A stretch of 64,000 bases of DNA, taken from positions 10,248,001-10,312,000 of the forward strand of contig NC_083607.1 of NCBI RefSeq assembly GCF_029168945.1. The letters are read 5' to 3'. This DNA comes from Cannabis sativa (taxonomy: Eukaryota; Streptophyta; Magnoliopsida; Rosales; Cannabaceae). Shown in pieces: positions 23,000 through 33,667 of the stretch (position 1 is its first letter; every line of letters starts with the position of its first letter). The notes under the pieces were generated by a model. It was not told where the DNA came from. It saw only the letters and a list, made by a program, of their open reading frames with translations, and ran no database searches. The translations under genes were made by a program, and so were the position numbers.

Positions 23000-25023
23000 A
23001 TGGTGGAGACAAGAAGTACACGTCATCCTCACCCTCTGGATGATGCTCAAGATCCAAATGAGGAAGATGTGGCCTCAAGAGCGGCAGAGGAGTCCGAGGA
23101 AGAAGAAGAAGAAATAGTCCCCGACGAGGACTACGAGGGGAACCTCGACGAGTACGCCTACGACGGAGGAAGTTACTCAGAGCTGGTGCTCCTCAGACAA
23201 AAAGCTATCGATCATGAAGCCGAGATCGAAGCTCAGAAAGCGCAAAACCAAAAAATGCAGGAAGTAATGCTAGCCATGCAGAAAGCCATGGAGGCAGCTG
23301 GTATTCACGTGCACCCCAAGGCAATGGCCGCTGGGCTCGACGGAGAGCCAGCGACGTCTTCGCCTAATTCCCAGCAGCAAAAACCTAGGGAACCTAGCCC
23401 TATAAGGCACCCTGCTGAGGAAAATCAAACAAAAAACCCTACTTCTACCCCTGGGCGAAAGAAAAAGGTGCAGGATCCGCGAAGGGTCCGCTCAGATTTC
23501 CCTAAAGGGAAAGGTCCGCAGAGGGGCAAGCCCCAAAGAGGGAGTCTTGGCCCTCAGGATCGAGGGGACCGGAAAAGCGTTTCTGTGCACCAGAACTGTG
23601 GGGTAGAGGAAGAAGAGGACAGAGATGTCCTCCCATTGATCTGAGAAATCAAATCAATGGGAATCAAGGTGACCTCCGGGATCACCTTGACCAAAAAAGA
23701 TACAGGCCCGTGGTTTCCTCGGGTACGTTAAACGAAGGGATTATGGCGGAACTTGCCATACTTCGAAAAGACATTGCTCGAGTCTCCCGGAGGCAGAAGG
23801 GAGATGACTCCGACTCGGACAGCGAGGATCGGGAGCCGTGTGCCAAGCATATCCTGGAGGCGGAGCTCCCTAAAAACTTCAAGATGCCCGAAATGGCGGC
23901 ATATAGTGGGAACTCCGATCCCAGTGACCACCTATCACGGTTCAACCGTGTCATGACAGTCATGCGGGTCAGCAATGACGCCAAATGCTTGTGCTTCCCC
24001 CTCACTCTGAGCGGATCAGCGGAGGAATGGTTCAAAAAGCTGGAACCAGGATCCGTGGGTTGTTGGAACAAACTCCAAACCAACTTCCGGAGACAGTTTG
24101 TCGCCTCCAGAAAGGTTAACTTGGAGGTTAGTGCCTTGACCAACATCAAGCAACTGCCCACCGAGACCTTGAAGAATTACATCAAGAGGTTCCGAGAGGA
24201 AGCCTCGAAGACCAAGAAGGTTGATGACGGACAACAGCTTGCACTTCTCCAAGCAGGAATCCGCACTGGGACTCCCTTCTGGAATGAATTGCAGCAAGAA
24301 GGTGCTGCTAGCCTCCAGGACTTCCAGAAAAGGGTCCAGAAGTATATTAACCTCGAAGAAGCCCAGATCGTGGCTTATGGAGGCTATTATCCCACCGGGA
24401 TAGCAGGATACATGCCAGGAGTGTCGCCCTCAGGTACTGCCCCGACCGCGACTCCACAGGTGAGTGGCATAGAGTTCTCTGCTACTCCCGGGTACAGCCA
24501 GGGCCAAGCTTTGGCACCAGCATCTTCCCATTACGGCAACCCGTCCAGAGTGAATGGACGAGCTCCTTCACAGGCTGCCCCGACTGCTAGCTTAACAGGC
24601 CCTACCCAGGGGTCGAGGAGTAAAAGATCCTCCAAGGGTAGCACCCGAACGGGAGAGAAGCGCCAGAAGAAGGGGTACACACCCCAATATACTCAGTACA
24701 CGGAGCTATCGGACTCCCAGGAACGTGTATACTTTGCCACTAGGCAAAATACGCACTACCGGAGACCGCAGCCATTGTACAAAGACAGCTCCCGGAGAGA
24801 TCCGAGTAAAAGATGTGAGTACCACAACGACATTGGTCATAGCACCAATGAGTGTAAGAATCTCAAAGACGAGATTGAAAATCTAATCCGCTTGGGCCAC
24901 CTCTATGAGTGGATCAAAAATAGGTTGCCCCACCTTAATCCAGGGCAGGTGGCCGGGGGTATGCCTCCGGGAACACTGTGGGGTACAAGCAGGAGTATTG
25001 CCTCCAGCTGCTCCCGCAGGTGA
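23000..25023 (+). pseudogene. Tat-1 gag
   Basis: It starts at ATG 23000 (MVETRSTRHPHPLDD) with an acidic, then coiled-coil-like N-terminal region. The first frame ends at 23644; the second frame is already open before 23640, so one frameshift near 23600-23640 splits the gene. The second part (to 25023) holds the Gypsy gag domain (LSGSAEEWFKKLEPGSVGCW, LKNYIKRFREEASKTKK, LQAGIRTGTPFWNELQ) and a C-terminal knuckle of the Tat type, CEYHNDIGHSTNEC, followed by LKDEIENLIRLGHLYEWIKN. Gag forms the particle that packages the RNA. Translation as one protein is impossible without a frameshift. Confidence 0.88.
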
Positions 25024-25153
25024 CACCCAGCATATTCCCGGGCTACCGCCCCGGCCTAATGGGCGGGTAGCCATGATCTCCGGAGGTCCCCATATCGGAG
25101 GAAACACTCGCAAGGAGCGAAAATGATATGCCGAGGCCGCGAAACACAATGAG

Positions 25154-25561
25154 GTGTGGGAGGTTACTCAACTCCCAGCTCAAAGGCCTCGGCTAATGGA
25201 CCAACCCATAACGTTCACGGAAGAGGACGCCAAGACGGTGCGTTTTCCTCACCACGACCCGCTGGTCATAAAGACCCCCATCGCAAATAAAGTGGTGGCT
25301 AGGGTCTTAATTGACAATGGGAGTTCCGTGAACCTGCTCTTCAAAGAAGCCTTCACTACGATAGGATTGACCGACCGGGACCTCTCGCCTAGTGGGTCAC
25401 AGCTCACGGGGTTTAACGGGACGACGCTTATCCCGATGGGAAAAGTAAGGCTCCCGGTTACCCTGTGCCCGGATACCCCCCAGAGCACATTTAAATATTG
25501 CACCTTCGTGGTGGTAGACTGTCCGACAGCCTACAACGCGATCCTTGGCCGGCCGCCCTAG
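25154..25561 (+). pseudogene. Tat-1 aspartic protease
   Basis: The 135-codon frame has RVLIDNGSSVNLLF, where D-N-G-S is the Gypsy variant of the aspartic protease active site, then TGFNGTTLIPMGKVRLPV and YNAILGRP, the second flap and C-terminal region of Tat proteases. A TAG at 25559 ends it where related proteins read on into the RT linker; the alternative frame (VDFGAITSIRHLCLKFPT) takes over. Stops lie between gag and this frame (25024-25153), so the polyprotein is interrupted. Confidence 0.85.
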
Positions 25562-26930
25562 TGGACTTTGGTGCAATTACTTCAATCCGACACTTGTGCC
25601 TAAAATTCCCTACCTGTGAGGCCGGAGCCGGCACCGTGAGGGGAAATCAAGGAGAAGCCGTGCGGTTGTTACAATGTTGCCACCCACTTACCTGTACTCA
25701 TGGTCCGGGGGTCTCCTGAGATAGAGAAGGCTGAAGAGGATGAGTTGGATCCTCGCATAGGATCCGAAAGGGTCGTGGAACCAATGGAGGACGTCGAAGA
25801 AATACCAGTGTGCGACGACGACTCCACCAAAGTACTCCGGATAGGGAAGAGCCTGGATCCGGAGGAAAAAGACAAAATAATAAAAACACTGAAGGGCGCC
25901 ATCGACATCTTTGCATGGCGCCAAGAAGACATGACCGGCATAAGCCCTCATGTCATCACCCATGTACTCAATGTCAACCCGGACATGCCCCCTGTACAAG
26001 AAAGAGACGCCCGCTCGACTCGGTGAAAGCCGAGGCCTTAGAGAAAGAGGTGGACAAACTTTCGTCCAAAGGGCATGATCCGCGACGTGTACTATCCGAA
26101 TGGCTGGCCAATCCGGTCCCGGTGCCCAAGCCGAACGAGACTTGGCGAGTTTGTATAGATTTCACGGTATCTAAACAAAGCTCGCGCAAAGGACCGCTTC
26201 CCGCTACCCAGATCGACCTCGATGGTAGACGCCACGTCCGGATTTAAACCGCCGTCTTTCATGGATGCCTATGCCGGGTACAACCAAATAAAAATGCATA
26301 CGGCACTCAGAGTGCACTAGCTTCGGGACCGATACGGGGTATATCGCTACCTAGTCATGCCTTTCGGACTGAAAAACGCCGGAGCAACCTATCAAAGAAT
26401 GGTTAACCGGATGTTTAAAAGCCTCCTGGGACGAAACATGGAGATATATGTAGACGACATGCTCGTCAAATCCAAAGCATGCAACAGCCATGCAAGCGAC
26501 TTAGAAGAATGTTTCGAAGTCGTCCGGAGATACGGTATGAAGCTCAACCCGAAAAAGTGCACCTTTGGGGTCAAGTCAGGAAAATTCCTGGGCTTCATAG
26601 TCAGCCAAAGGGGGATCGAAGCAAACCCGGAGAAAATCCAAGCTCTCCTGGACATGCCATCCCCCAAGAAGCATAAAGACGTGTAGAGCTTGACCGGAAA
26701 GGTAGCCGCACTGAGCCGCTTTATCTCACGATCCACGGACAAGTGCATACCCTTCTTCAACGTACTGAAGAAATGCCAAAAGTTCGAATGGTCGGATGAA
26801 TGCGAGGAGGCATTCAAGAGGTTAAAAGACCACATGGCCAAACCGCCTATCCTATCGAAACCCGTCCTTGGAGAGGACTTGTTCCTTTACTTGGCCGTCT
26901 CCGAGCACGCGGTCGCCGCCGCCCGGTCCG
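25562..26930 (+). pseudogene. Tat-1 reverse transcriptase and first RNase H, broken
   Basis: Parts of RT appear in at least three frames: 25700-26026 (linker, IDIFAWRQEDMTGISPHVI), 26036-26250 (EWLANPVPVPKPN, TWRVCIDFT), about 26258-26320 (FMDAYAGYNQI) and 26357-26686 (MPFGLKNAGATYQRMVNRMF, MEIYVDDMLVKSK with the VDD catalytic pair, KKCTFGVKSGKFLGF). A TAG closes this at 26684; the next frame (26690-26980) continues with RFISRSTDKCIPFF and the start of the native RNase H. At least four frameshifts or stops occur, so this RT cannot be translated intact. Confidence 0.87.
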
Positions 26931-26931
26931 G

Positions 26932-28998
26932 GAGGAAGAAAAAATTCAGCACCCCGTGTACTATGTCAGTAAGCGCATGATAGGAGCCGAGACAAGGTAC
27001 CCGGTCATTGAAAAATTAGTATTCTGCCTCCTGATGGCATCAAGGAAGCTGAGGCCATACTTCCAAGCCCATCCGATCAAAATCTTAACCAATCATCCGC
27101 TCCGGCAAGTTCTCCAGAAGCCTGAAGCATCCGGAAGACTCCTCAAGTGGGCAATGGAGCTAAGTCAATTCGACTTACACTACGTACCCCGGATCTCCAT
27201 AAAAGGCCAAGGCTTGGCAGACTTCATTACCGAATGCAATGAAGCCGAGGCAACAGGTAATACGCCGGTACCACCAATCCCCACCTGGAGGGTGTTTGTA
27301 GACGGAGCTTCTAATGAGAACGGTTCGGGAGCCGGAGTGGCTATGATATCACCAACTGGATTACGGCTCCAGGCAGCACTTCGATTTAACTTCGCAGCTT
27401 CAAACAATGAAGCCGAATACGAAGCTTTGATAGCAGGACTGAAATTGGCAAAAGCTGTAGGAGCCAAAAGAGTGGAAGTCTACAGTGACTCTCAATTGGT
27501 CGTAAACCAGGTATCCGGAGAATACCAAACTCGCAGCGAGAGGATGGCCGCGTACGTAACAATAGTCCGAGAACTGCTCCACGAGTTCACAGATTATAAA
27601 ATAGAAAGAATCCCCCGAGAAAAGAACGCTCACGCGGACTGTCTGGCTAAGTTAGCCTCGGACAGCGAAATCGAAGAGCTGGGGGTAGTACCAGTGGAAC
27701 GCTTGGCAGAGCCAAGCATCAAAATAAAAGAGACCACACTAACGGTTGGGCAAGAACCCAGCTGGATGGTCCCCATCATAGAATACATAACCACAGGTGA
27801 GTTGCCCCAAGAGAGGGCACTGTCTCGAAAGATTCAGTATCAGGCTCATCGTTATGTAATGATGGACCAAATTCTCTACCATAGAGGACTCAGCATGCCT
27901 TATTTAAGGTGTGTATCGGACCCTGAAGCTAGACAAATCATGCTAGAGGTCCATGAAGGGTTCTGTGGAGATCATACGGGAGGACCCAGCCTCTCAAAGA
28001 AAATATTGAGGCAAGGGTACTTCTGGCCAACGATAAAAAAAGATTGTATAGACTATGTCCAAAAGTGTGACTCGTGCCAAAGGTACGCGAACATACTGAG
28101 AGCTCCTCCAAACGAGATCACCCTGATGACCAGCCCCTGGCCCTTCGCGGTCTGGGGAATAGATCTCATCGGGTCTCTACCTACGGGGAAAGGAGGGGTA
28201 AAGTATGCAATAGTAGCAGTAGACTACTTCACCAAATGGACAGAGGCTGAGCCTATGAAGACAATAACTGCTAAGAAGGCGTTTGACTTTGTTATCAAAA
28301 ACATAGTGTGTCGATACGGCTTGCCTCACAAAATAGTCTCAGACAATGGAAAGCAATTTGATTGCGAGGAATTTACCGACTTCTGCAACCAACACGGAGT
28401 AGTGAAAAGCTTCTCCGCGGTAGCCAGGCCTCAAACAAACGGCCAGGCGGAAGCGGTCAATAAAATCCTAAAGGTCACCTTGAAAAAGAAGCTGCTGGCC
28501 TATAAAAATAACTGGCCTGAAGAATTGCCAAGGGTATTATGGGCCTACCGGACGACCCCCAGAACCACAACCGGCCACTCGCCCTTCTCAATGGCGTACG
28601 GTTGTGAAGCAATGGTCCCGGTAGAAACATTATTCCCATCCCACAGGAGGACAACTTACGATCCTGCCACTAATCAGGCACTGCTCCAAGAAGCTTTGGA
28701 TCAAGTCGAGGAACTCCGGGATGAGTCTCAAATACGGATGGCTGCTTATCAAAAGAAGGTGACCAAGTATTTTAACTCCAAGGTTAAAAACAGAAAATTC
28801 GCTATTGGGGATATGGTCCTAAGAAGGGTTTTCCCAGCCACCCAAGAACCCGGAGTGGGGGTACTTGGACCAAATTGGAAAGGACCATATGAGATCGAGG
28901 ACAAGATCGGTTCCGGCACTTATAAACTAAAAAGAATGGACGGAACCACCGTCCCAAGAGCCTGGAACGCCGATCACCTCAGGAAATATTACCAGTAG
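26932..28998 (+). CDS. Tat-1 RNase H, archaeal-type second RNase H and integrase
   Basis: An uninterrupted frame of about 690 codons. It starts inside the native Gypsy RNase H (HPVYYVSKRMIGAETRYPVI, then LTNHPLRQVLQKPEASGRL). A second RNase H of archaeal type follows at about 27285-27660 with all four acidic sites visible: VFVDGASNENGSG, NNEAEYEALI, VYSDSQLVV and AHADCLAKLAS. The integrase has the zinc domain (HEGFCGDHTG, CDSCQRY) and the DDE core (WGIDLIG, IVSDNGKQF, NGQAEAVNK), then a GPY-like region GPNWKGPYEIEDKIGSGTYK. No chromodomain is seen. The stop is TAG at 28996. The start is not an own ATG: it is part of a broken polyprotein. Dual RNase H is established for the Tat clade. Confidence 0.9.
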   Translation, partial: EEEKIQHPVYYVSKRMIGAETRYPVIEKLVFCLLMASRKLRPYFQAHPIKILTNHPLRQVLQKPEASGRLLKWAMELSQFDLHYVPRISIKGQGLADFITECNEAEATGNTPVPPIPTWRVFVDGASNENGSGAGVAMISPTGLRLQAALRFNFAASNNEAEYEALIAGLKLAKAVGAKRVEVYSDSQLVVNQVSGEYQTRSERMAAYVTIVRELLHEFTDYKIERIPREKNAHADCLAKLASDSEIEELGVVPVERLAEPSIKIKETTLTVGQEPSWMVPIIEYITTGELPQERALSRKIQYQAHRYVMMDQILYHRGLSMPYLRCVSDPEARQIMLEVHEGFCGDHTGGPSLSKKILRQGYFWPTIKKDCIDYVQKCDSCQRYANILRAPPNEITLMTSPWPFAVWGIDLIGSLPTGKGGVKYAIVAVDYFTKWTEAEPMKTITAKKAFDFVIKNIVCRYGLPHKIVSDNGKQFDCEEFTDFCNQHGVVKSFSAVARPQTNGQAEAVNKILKVTLKKKLLAYKNNWPEELPRVLWAYRTTPRTTTGHSPFSMAYGCEAMVPVETLFPSHRRTTYDPATNQALLQEALDQVEELRDESQIRMAAYQKKVTKYFNSKVKNRKFAIGDMVLRRVFPATQEPGVGVLGPNWKGPYEIEDKIGSGTYKLKRMDGTTVPRAWNADHLRKYYQ

Positions 28999-29472
28999 CG
29001 AAATAAAACTTAGAGTTTGTTCAAAGGGTTTGTACCGTCCAAATGTATACCTCCTCTATATTAAATAAAACTGAGTGCCTTAAAAACGAAGTTTCTATGC
29101 CACTCAGAAGGGTACTAGGGTATACCGCACGGACGAACAGAAAAACAAACTAAGTAAAATATCCTGACCCAAAGGGCAGGTCAGAAAGTATGCACAAAAA
29201 TAAAAAGCATAAGTATAAAAATCCTGATCCAAAGGACAGGTTAAAAAACATAAGTGTGACAAAAGAAAGATCGCATAAAAAATATCCTAGCCCAAAGGGC
29301 AGGTCATATACATATAAATGGCCCGGGGACAGGCCTTAAAAATATAATTGTCTCCCCTTCAAATAAAAGCTGCTACCTATATATATATATTGTTCTAAGG
29401 CAGCAGCAAATATGTACAAAAAAAAAGGGTAATAAAAGAAACGGGTGGAATCTTGGTCAGTTGTACGGCAGC
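28999..29472. other. Short region between convergent Tat-1 genes
   Basis: 474 bases between the pol stop codon and the antisense gene's stop codon. It contains a run of three repeated stem-loops and AT-rich spacers with AATAAA-like motifs. Probably it holds 3' ends for both transcripts. Confidence 0.55.
29163..29306. repeat. Three tandem stem-loops, about 60-bp period
   Basis: CCTGACCCAAAGGGCAGGTCA (29163-29183), CCTGATCCAAAGGACAGG (29223 on) and CCTAGCCCAAAGGGCAGG (29286 on) recur every 60-63 bases. Each is a short inverted repeat around an AAA loop, and the inner stem pair changes together (CC/GG to TCC/GGA). A fourth, partial form (GGGGACAGGCC) follows at about 29325. Confidence 0.8.
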
Positions 29473-32400
29473 TCAGTCAGCCCGCGGAGGAAGGCGAGGT
29501 CCAATACGTGCCTCTAGCACGGCATCAAGCTTTTTCTTCTTTTCCCGAAATTTGGCAATCATTTCCTTGGGTTTGGGATAAAAAGTAAGCTTGATATTTT
29601 GATCATTGGTGGACCAAGCCATGTAGACACCATCGTCGAAGCGCTTCGGACACCGGGCGTAGGAAACGGGAGAGAGGAGCTCGGCCCTCTTGGCCTTCCT
29701 GATGGATTGTTCTTTGAAATCCCTAAGCTCCTTCAACTCCGCAGCTAGAGCGGCCTTGGACTCAATGTTCGCCCGGTGAGTTTCCTCTAAAGATCTCACC
29801 TTGGCGACCATTTCATCCAAAGCCTCCCTGGCCTACCGGAGATCTCGCCTGGCCTTGTCAGCAGCATCGGTTTGAGCCCTTAGTTCCTCCTGGTGTTAGG
29901 CCTCCATCCTGTCCCTCCGCTGGGCCTCGTCCCGGATCATGGCCTCCGCCTGGGCCTCCCTCCGTTTGGCCTCCTCTTCCTTGGCCTTGCGCCCGCCTCC
30001 CGGCGCTCTCGGCCTCCCCGATAGATCTGCCTCTCCGCTGTGAGGTCCTGAAGGACCTTCCTGACATCGTTCATGTCCCCAAAGTCGGACAGAACGAAGC
30101 CATGATTTATGATGTTCTTGGAGAGGCGGCCAGCCTCAGCAGCAAGCTGAACCATAAGGCAAGGATAAGAAGGAGAAGTTTCTCAAAGAAAAAATAAAAT
30201 ATAAACGATAAAAGGAAAAGCAAAAATTGCGAAGTACTTACCACCGTGAGAGAATGACTGAGGTCCTGGACCTGGAAGATGGAGTTCAGGGAAGCGCAAG
30301 TGGCGAACCGCTTAGGCACGCATCGGGTGAGCTGAGAAGCGAACTCGCCGGTCATCTCCGCGGCAAAAGGAGCCAAGGTGGGCCCTAGGAAGCGACGGAA
30401 CCAGTCCGATAAGGGGTCCAGATTAAGGTCCCACGGATCCTGGTAATCCGGGTGGTTGATGCTCGCCTCAACCTCCGCCCGCAGAATCCTCCTAAGGGCT
30501 TCCACTTCGGCATACCCCCGGGAGTACTCATCCATAGCATAGTTATGCTTGGTTATTCGAAGCTCCTGCCTCACCTTGTCCCCCGGGATCGGGGTAAGCA
30601 CGATGTTGGGAGGATCAGGATTTTCCTCCATGGGGGAGACCCTGCCGTCCAGACCATGAGCAGGAGTGTCGGCTCTCCGAGGCTTCTTCGGCTCATCCTG
30701 GGCAATCATCTTGCCCTTGCGCTTACGAATCAGAGCCACCTCAGGCTCCTCCTCGCCCTCCTCAGCTTCCTCCGGAAGGGCTCGAGGCTCTCCCGCACCC
30801 TCAGCGGCTTCCTCCGAGAAGTCCCATCCCTTCCCTTGGCCTTCTCCCGGAAGCACCTCCTCGTCATCCACTAAGTCAATAGTGTCGGGGGGAGCGCTGG
30901 AAGAAACTTTCAAGGAAGGGGTCGGGGGAGAAGAGGTAAAGGCCGGAGGAGCCACGGGAGTATGAACTCCGGCAAGCTGTTCCAGAATGGCATCCATGGA
31001 GATACCTGTTTCACAAAATAAGCAAGTGTTAGAAGTCCGTGAGGAACCGCTTATACAAGATACAACAAATAAGCTACTCCTACCCGAACTTCCTAATTCG
31101 ACCCTAGCAAAGTCCTGAACTTTAATGCTGGTAGCGTCATCTCCGAGATAACTGTCCGAGGGCCGGAACCAGCTGGACGTTATGTAAGCTGAAGGACCTA
31201 AGGGAATAGGTTCTGGAGGGCCGGAGCCCATCCGGGACCGACCTAGGTAATCTCCTAAGTTCGAAAAATAAAATTCCTTCAAACGATCCCCCCACCGGGT
31301 CGATGGCATCCTAAATCTACGAAGACGCTCGTCGAACCCTACGGGCCTACGACTGGTGTATTCATCAACGGAAGGAACATAACGAATTATCAAGGGAGAC
31401 TTACCGCCGGCACCGGAGGTGCTAGCACCAGGAGCCCCCGAGTTTGGTTCGGGGACCGAAGGCTGTGGCCGGGAAGTTTGCTTCTCGGAAGAATCTTCAA
31501 TACGAAGGGGCCTCCTGGCAGGACGATCCCCAATCTCTTCTTGAAGAATTTTGTCAAAAAATTTAGCCTCGGACTTCCCGGCAATTGCTTGACTCCTTCG
31601 CACCACCGAACTCCCCACGCGAAGTCCTCTCCCAGAGGCAGCCTGGGCCTGAGAGTATGCTTTCTCCCGGGCCTTCCGGTAGAGATAATCTTGGTATTTT
31701 TTCTCTGCCGTGGCAATGAGCTCATCCCGGAAGGCCTTCTCCGCAACCGGCGCCCTCACATTGGGACAAATGACCCGCGAGAGATTGGAGTCCTCCACGG
31801 ATTGGTGAGGAAGGATAAGTTTGGCCTTCCTACAATTCTCCGTGGTGACTAAGCCCCCAACATCGAGATCAGCGCGGTCGTAGGAAGCAAAGGCTTGGGC
31901 CCTTCGGAGGAAAGTCTGAGTAGGGGGCGTCCGCTGGTAAGGTGGGATCCGCACCCACTCCGTGAGGAGCTCCGGGTGGTCCACGGCCCTGAACCCGGAG
32001 GAGAAGAAAAAGCGATGGAGATACTCCTTAACGTGAGTCTGCCTATTATACGGAACCACCCCCTCGTTAGCAGGATGGATCCGGAACCCATAAAAACCGT
32101 CCTTAAGTTTGTCCCCTTTCTTGGGGACGGATACAAGTTCATAAAAATATAAAATTTCTGCCGGGCTGGGAGATCCCCATCCGCGGGCGGTATAAAAAAT
32201 AAATAAGCCTGAAAGCAGGCGGTAAGCTTGAGGAACGAGTTGGTATGGCGCAAGGCCGACAAATACAAGAAAATTAACAAAATAATCTTGAAGCGGGAGC
32301 ATGGCACCGGCCATCAAATGAGTCTGACTCCAAGCCCCGAAGCCGTCATAGTTGTGATTAGGCGTCTCCGAGTCGCGAGGAGGCCGGTGATAAGTCCCTG

Positions 32401-32602
32401 AAGTGGAGGGTTTGATCCCGGCAACTTCTATAATATTCTCCAGCTGGTGAGGACAAGTTAGGGTGGATCGAAGCTCAGCCGCTTCCCACCCGGTCGCTCG
32501 GGATTTGTACCCCTCCTGGGCAACAGGTCCCAGGGAAACCTCCTCCAACGTGGCCATGCTTTTCCCACTCTTCTTCGAAGATTTCGAACCAGAAGCAGAC
32601 AT
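29473..32602 (-). CDS. Tat-1 antisense gene, 'putative gypsy type transposon' family, spliced
   Basis: Start ATG at 32602 (MSASGSKSSKKSGKSMATLE). Exon 32602-31084 and exon 31005-30242 are joined by a 78-bp intron (31006-31083, GTAGGAG...ACAG) that keeps frame; a third exon starts at 30146 after a GTAAGT...TTCAG intron (30147-30241). The N-terminal third (FGAWSQTHLMAGAMLPLQDY, FVGLAPYQLVPQAYRLLSGL) resembles Transposase_28, the plant 'putative gypsy type transposon' family. Then come Ser/Pro-rich and acidic parts, and a Glu/Lys/Arg coiled coil. The C-terminal exon is degraded: one frameshift at about 30010 and two stops near 29900 and 29835 before the last open piece (29473-29820). Function is unknown; extra antisense frames are known in Tat elements. 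Confidence 0.75.
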
Positions 32603-32610
32603 TTTGTGTT

Positions 32611-33050
32611 CTGTGAAAAACAAAAAGGGAAAAAGAAAATTCCAGCAGTTAGGTCCCATACCAAACCCTAAGTCAAGAAAAAGGGAGTGGGGGTCCCCTA
32701 ACCACTGGAAAGAGGCCCTCTCCGGACACGTGTCACATGGGAAACCCTAGAAAGATCCCCTGAACAAGTGTCGGGTGCAGTGAAATCGCAGAAAGTGGTT
32801 TTGCAGAATAAAAAAAACCATTCTATACCCTAAGCAACTGTCGAACGAAGAGCACATGGCTCTCTTCAACAAAAATACACATTATAACAGAGACATGATA
32901 ATGGCGATCCTACAACTAAAGCAGTAGACATAAAACAGAACACTTGAAGAACTTAAACACTCGCACACCCAGAAATCTCAAAGTACGAACCCAGAAAAAC
33001 GAACGAAGCAAGTAAAAGCATGTAATTATCTACGGATGCAAGAAACTTAC
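32611..33050 (-). other. Predicted 5' UTR intron of the antisense Tat-1 gene
   Basis: On the minus strand a donor ACT/GTAAGTTTC at 33050 and an acceptor TTTTTCACAG at 32611 enclose 440 bases. The acceptor lies nine bases before the ATG at 32602. Splice sites are good but not proven. Confidence 0.5.
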
Positions 33051-33248
33051 AGTAAGTCGTTGAACTGGGGGTCCTGAATGTGGTCGAGTAAAAGTTGAGA
33101 AGAGCTGGTGAAAGCAAACACTGGAAAAGTGGAAGAAATGTCTAAGTGCTAAGACAGTTCGTGCTGTTTTGAAGAATTTTCTCTCTGGGAAATTCGAACA
33201 AAAATGGCAAGGAATGGAAAGTAACCAAAATGAAGGAAAGATGGTGGC

Positions 33249-33255
33249 TTTTATA
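33249..33255 (-). promoter_or_regulatory. TATA box of the antisense Tat-1 gene
   Basis: TATAAAA in CCTATAAAAGCC on the minus strand, about 200 bases before the predicted 5' UTR intron. It is separate from the LTR promoters, so the antisense gene seems to have a promoter of its own inside the element. Confidence 0.6.
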
Positions 33256-33650
33256 GGCAAAAGTGCATGAGGAACGGGCGTCACCACCTACCAATCGTAC
33301 GGTGGGGGAGATGCACGATTCGAATTCCCGAAAATCAACGGATTAGATCAAGCTGCCATAAAAGCGGTGGAAACGTTTGAGTATCCGTCTGATACCATTA
33401 ATGCGCCGCATCAATCAAAGGGCGTGAAAGCGAATCGCAGCATTTAATGCCATCATTAGACGCACCCTCACGCGCCCCAAGCTCGTATCAAGAAATCGAG
33501 GAGGCGGCCGGAGACATCCCTGCAAAAAGCGAATCGCTGCTTTAAATGTCATCATTAAATGTGCCCTCACGCGCTCTGGGCTTGAGCAAGGGAAATGAGG
33601 AGTCAACCGGAGGCACTTGAGCAAGCCTTGGTTTATTTTTCCAAGTAAAC
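33256..33650. other. Tat-1 region between antisense promoter and 3' LTR
   Basis: No gene. It holds repeated units of the type GCATTTAATGCCATCATTA-GACG-CACCCTCACGCGC (about 33441-33475 and 33540-33575), probably upstream control or simple duplications. Confidence 0.45.
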
Positions 33651-33667
33651 AAGGCTTGGGGGGTAAA
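33651..33667 (+). promoter_or_regulatory. Tat-1 polypurine tract
   Basis: AAGGCTTGGGGGGTAAA directly precedes the 3' LTR and should prime plus-strand DNA synthesis. Confidence 0.7.

Noticed and set aside
25669..25999. Several minus-strand frames opposite Tat-1 RT
   Set aside because: Shadows of the GC-richer pol coding sequence; different from the true antisense gene, which has its own promoter, introns and domain.
26800..26931. First 44 codons of the long Tat-1 frame
   Set aside because: The true RNase H reading here is in another frame (26690-26980); this part is out of frame read-through.
29150..29310. Spaced repeats as a CRISPR array
   Set aside because: Only three short hairpin repeats in a plant retrotransposon; no cas genes and no direct-repeat/spacer architecture.
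33030..33287. 85-codon minus-strand frame upstream of the antisense gene
   Set aside because: It lies over the TATA box and predicted 5' UTR; better explained as leader.
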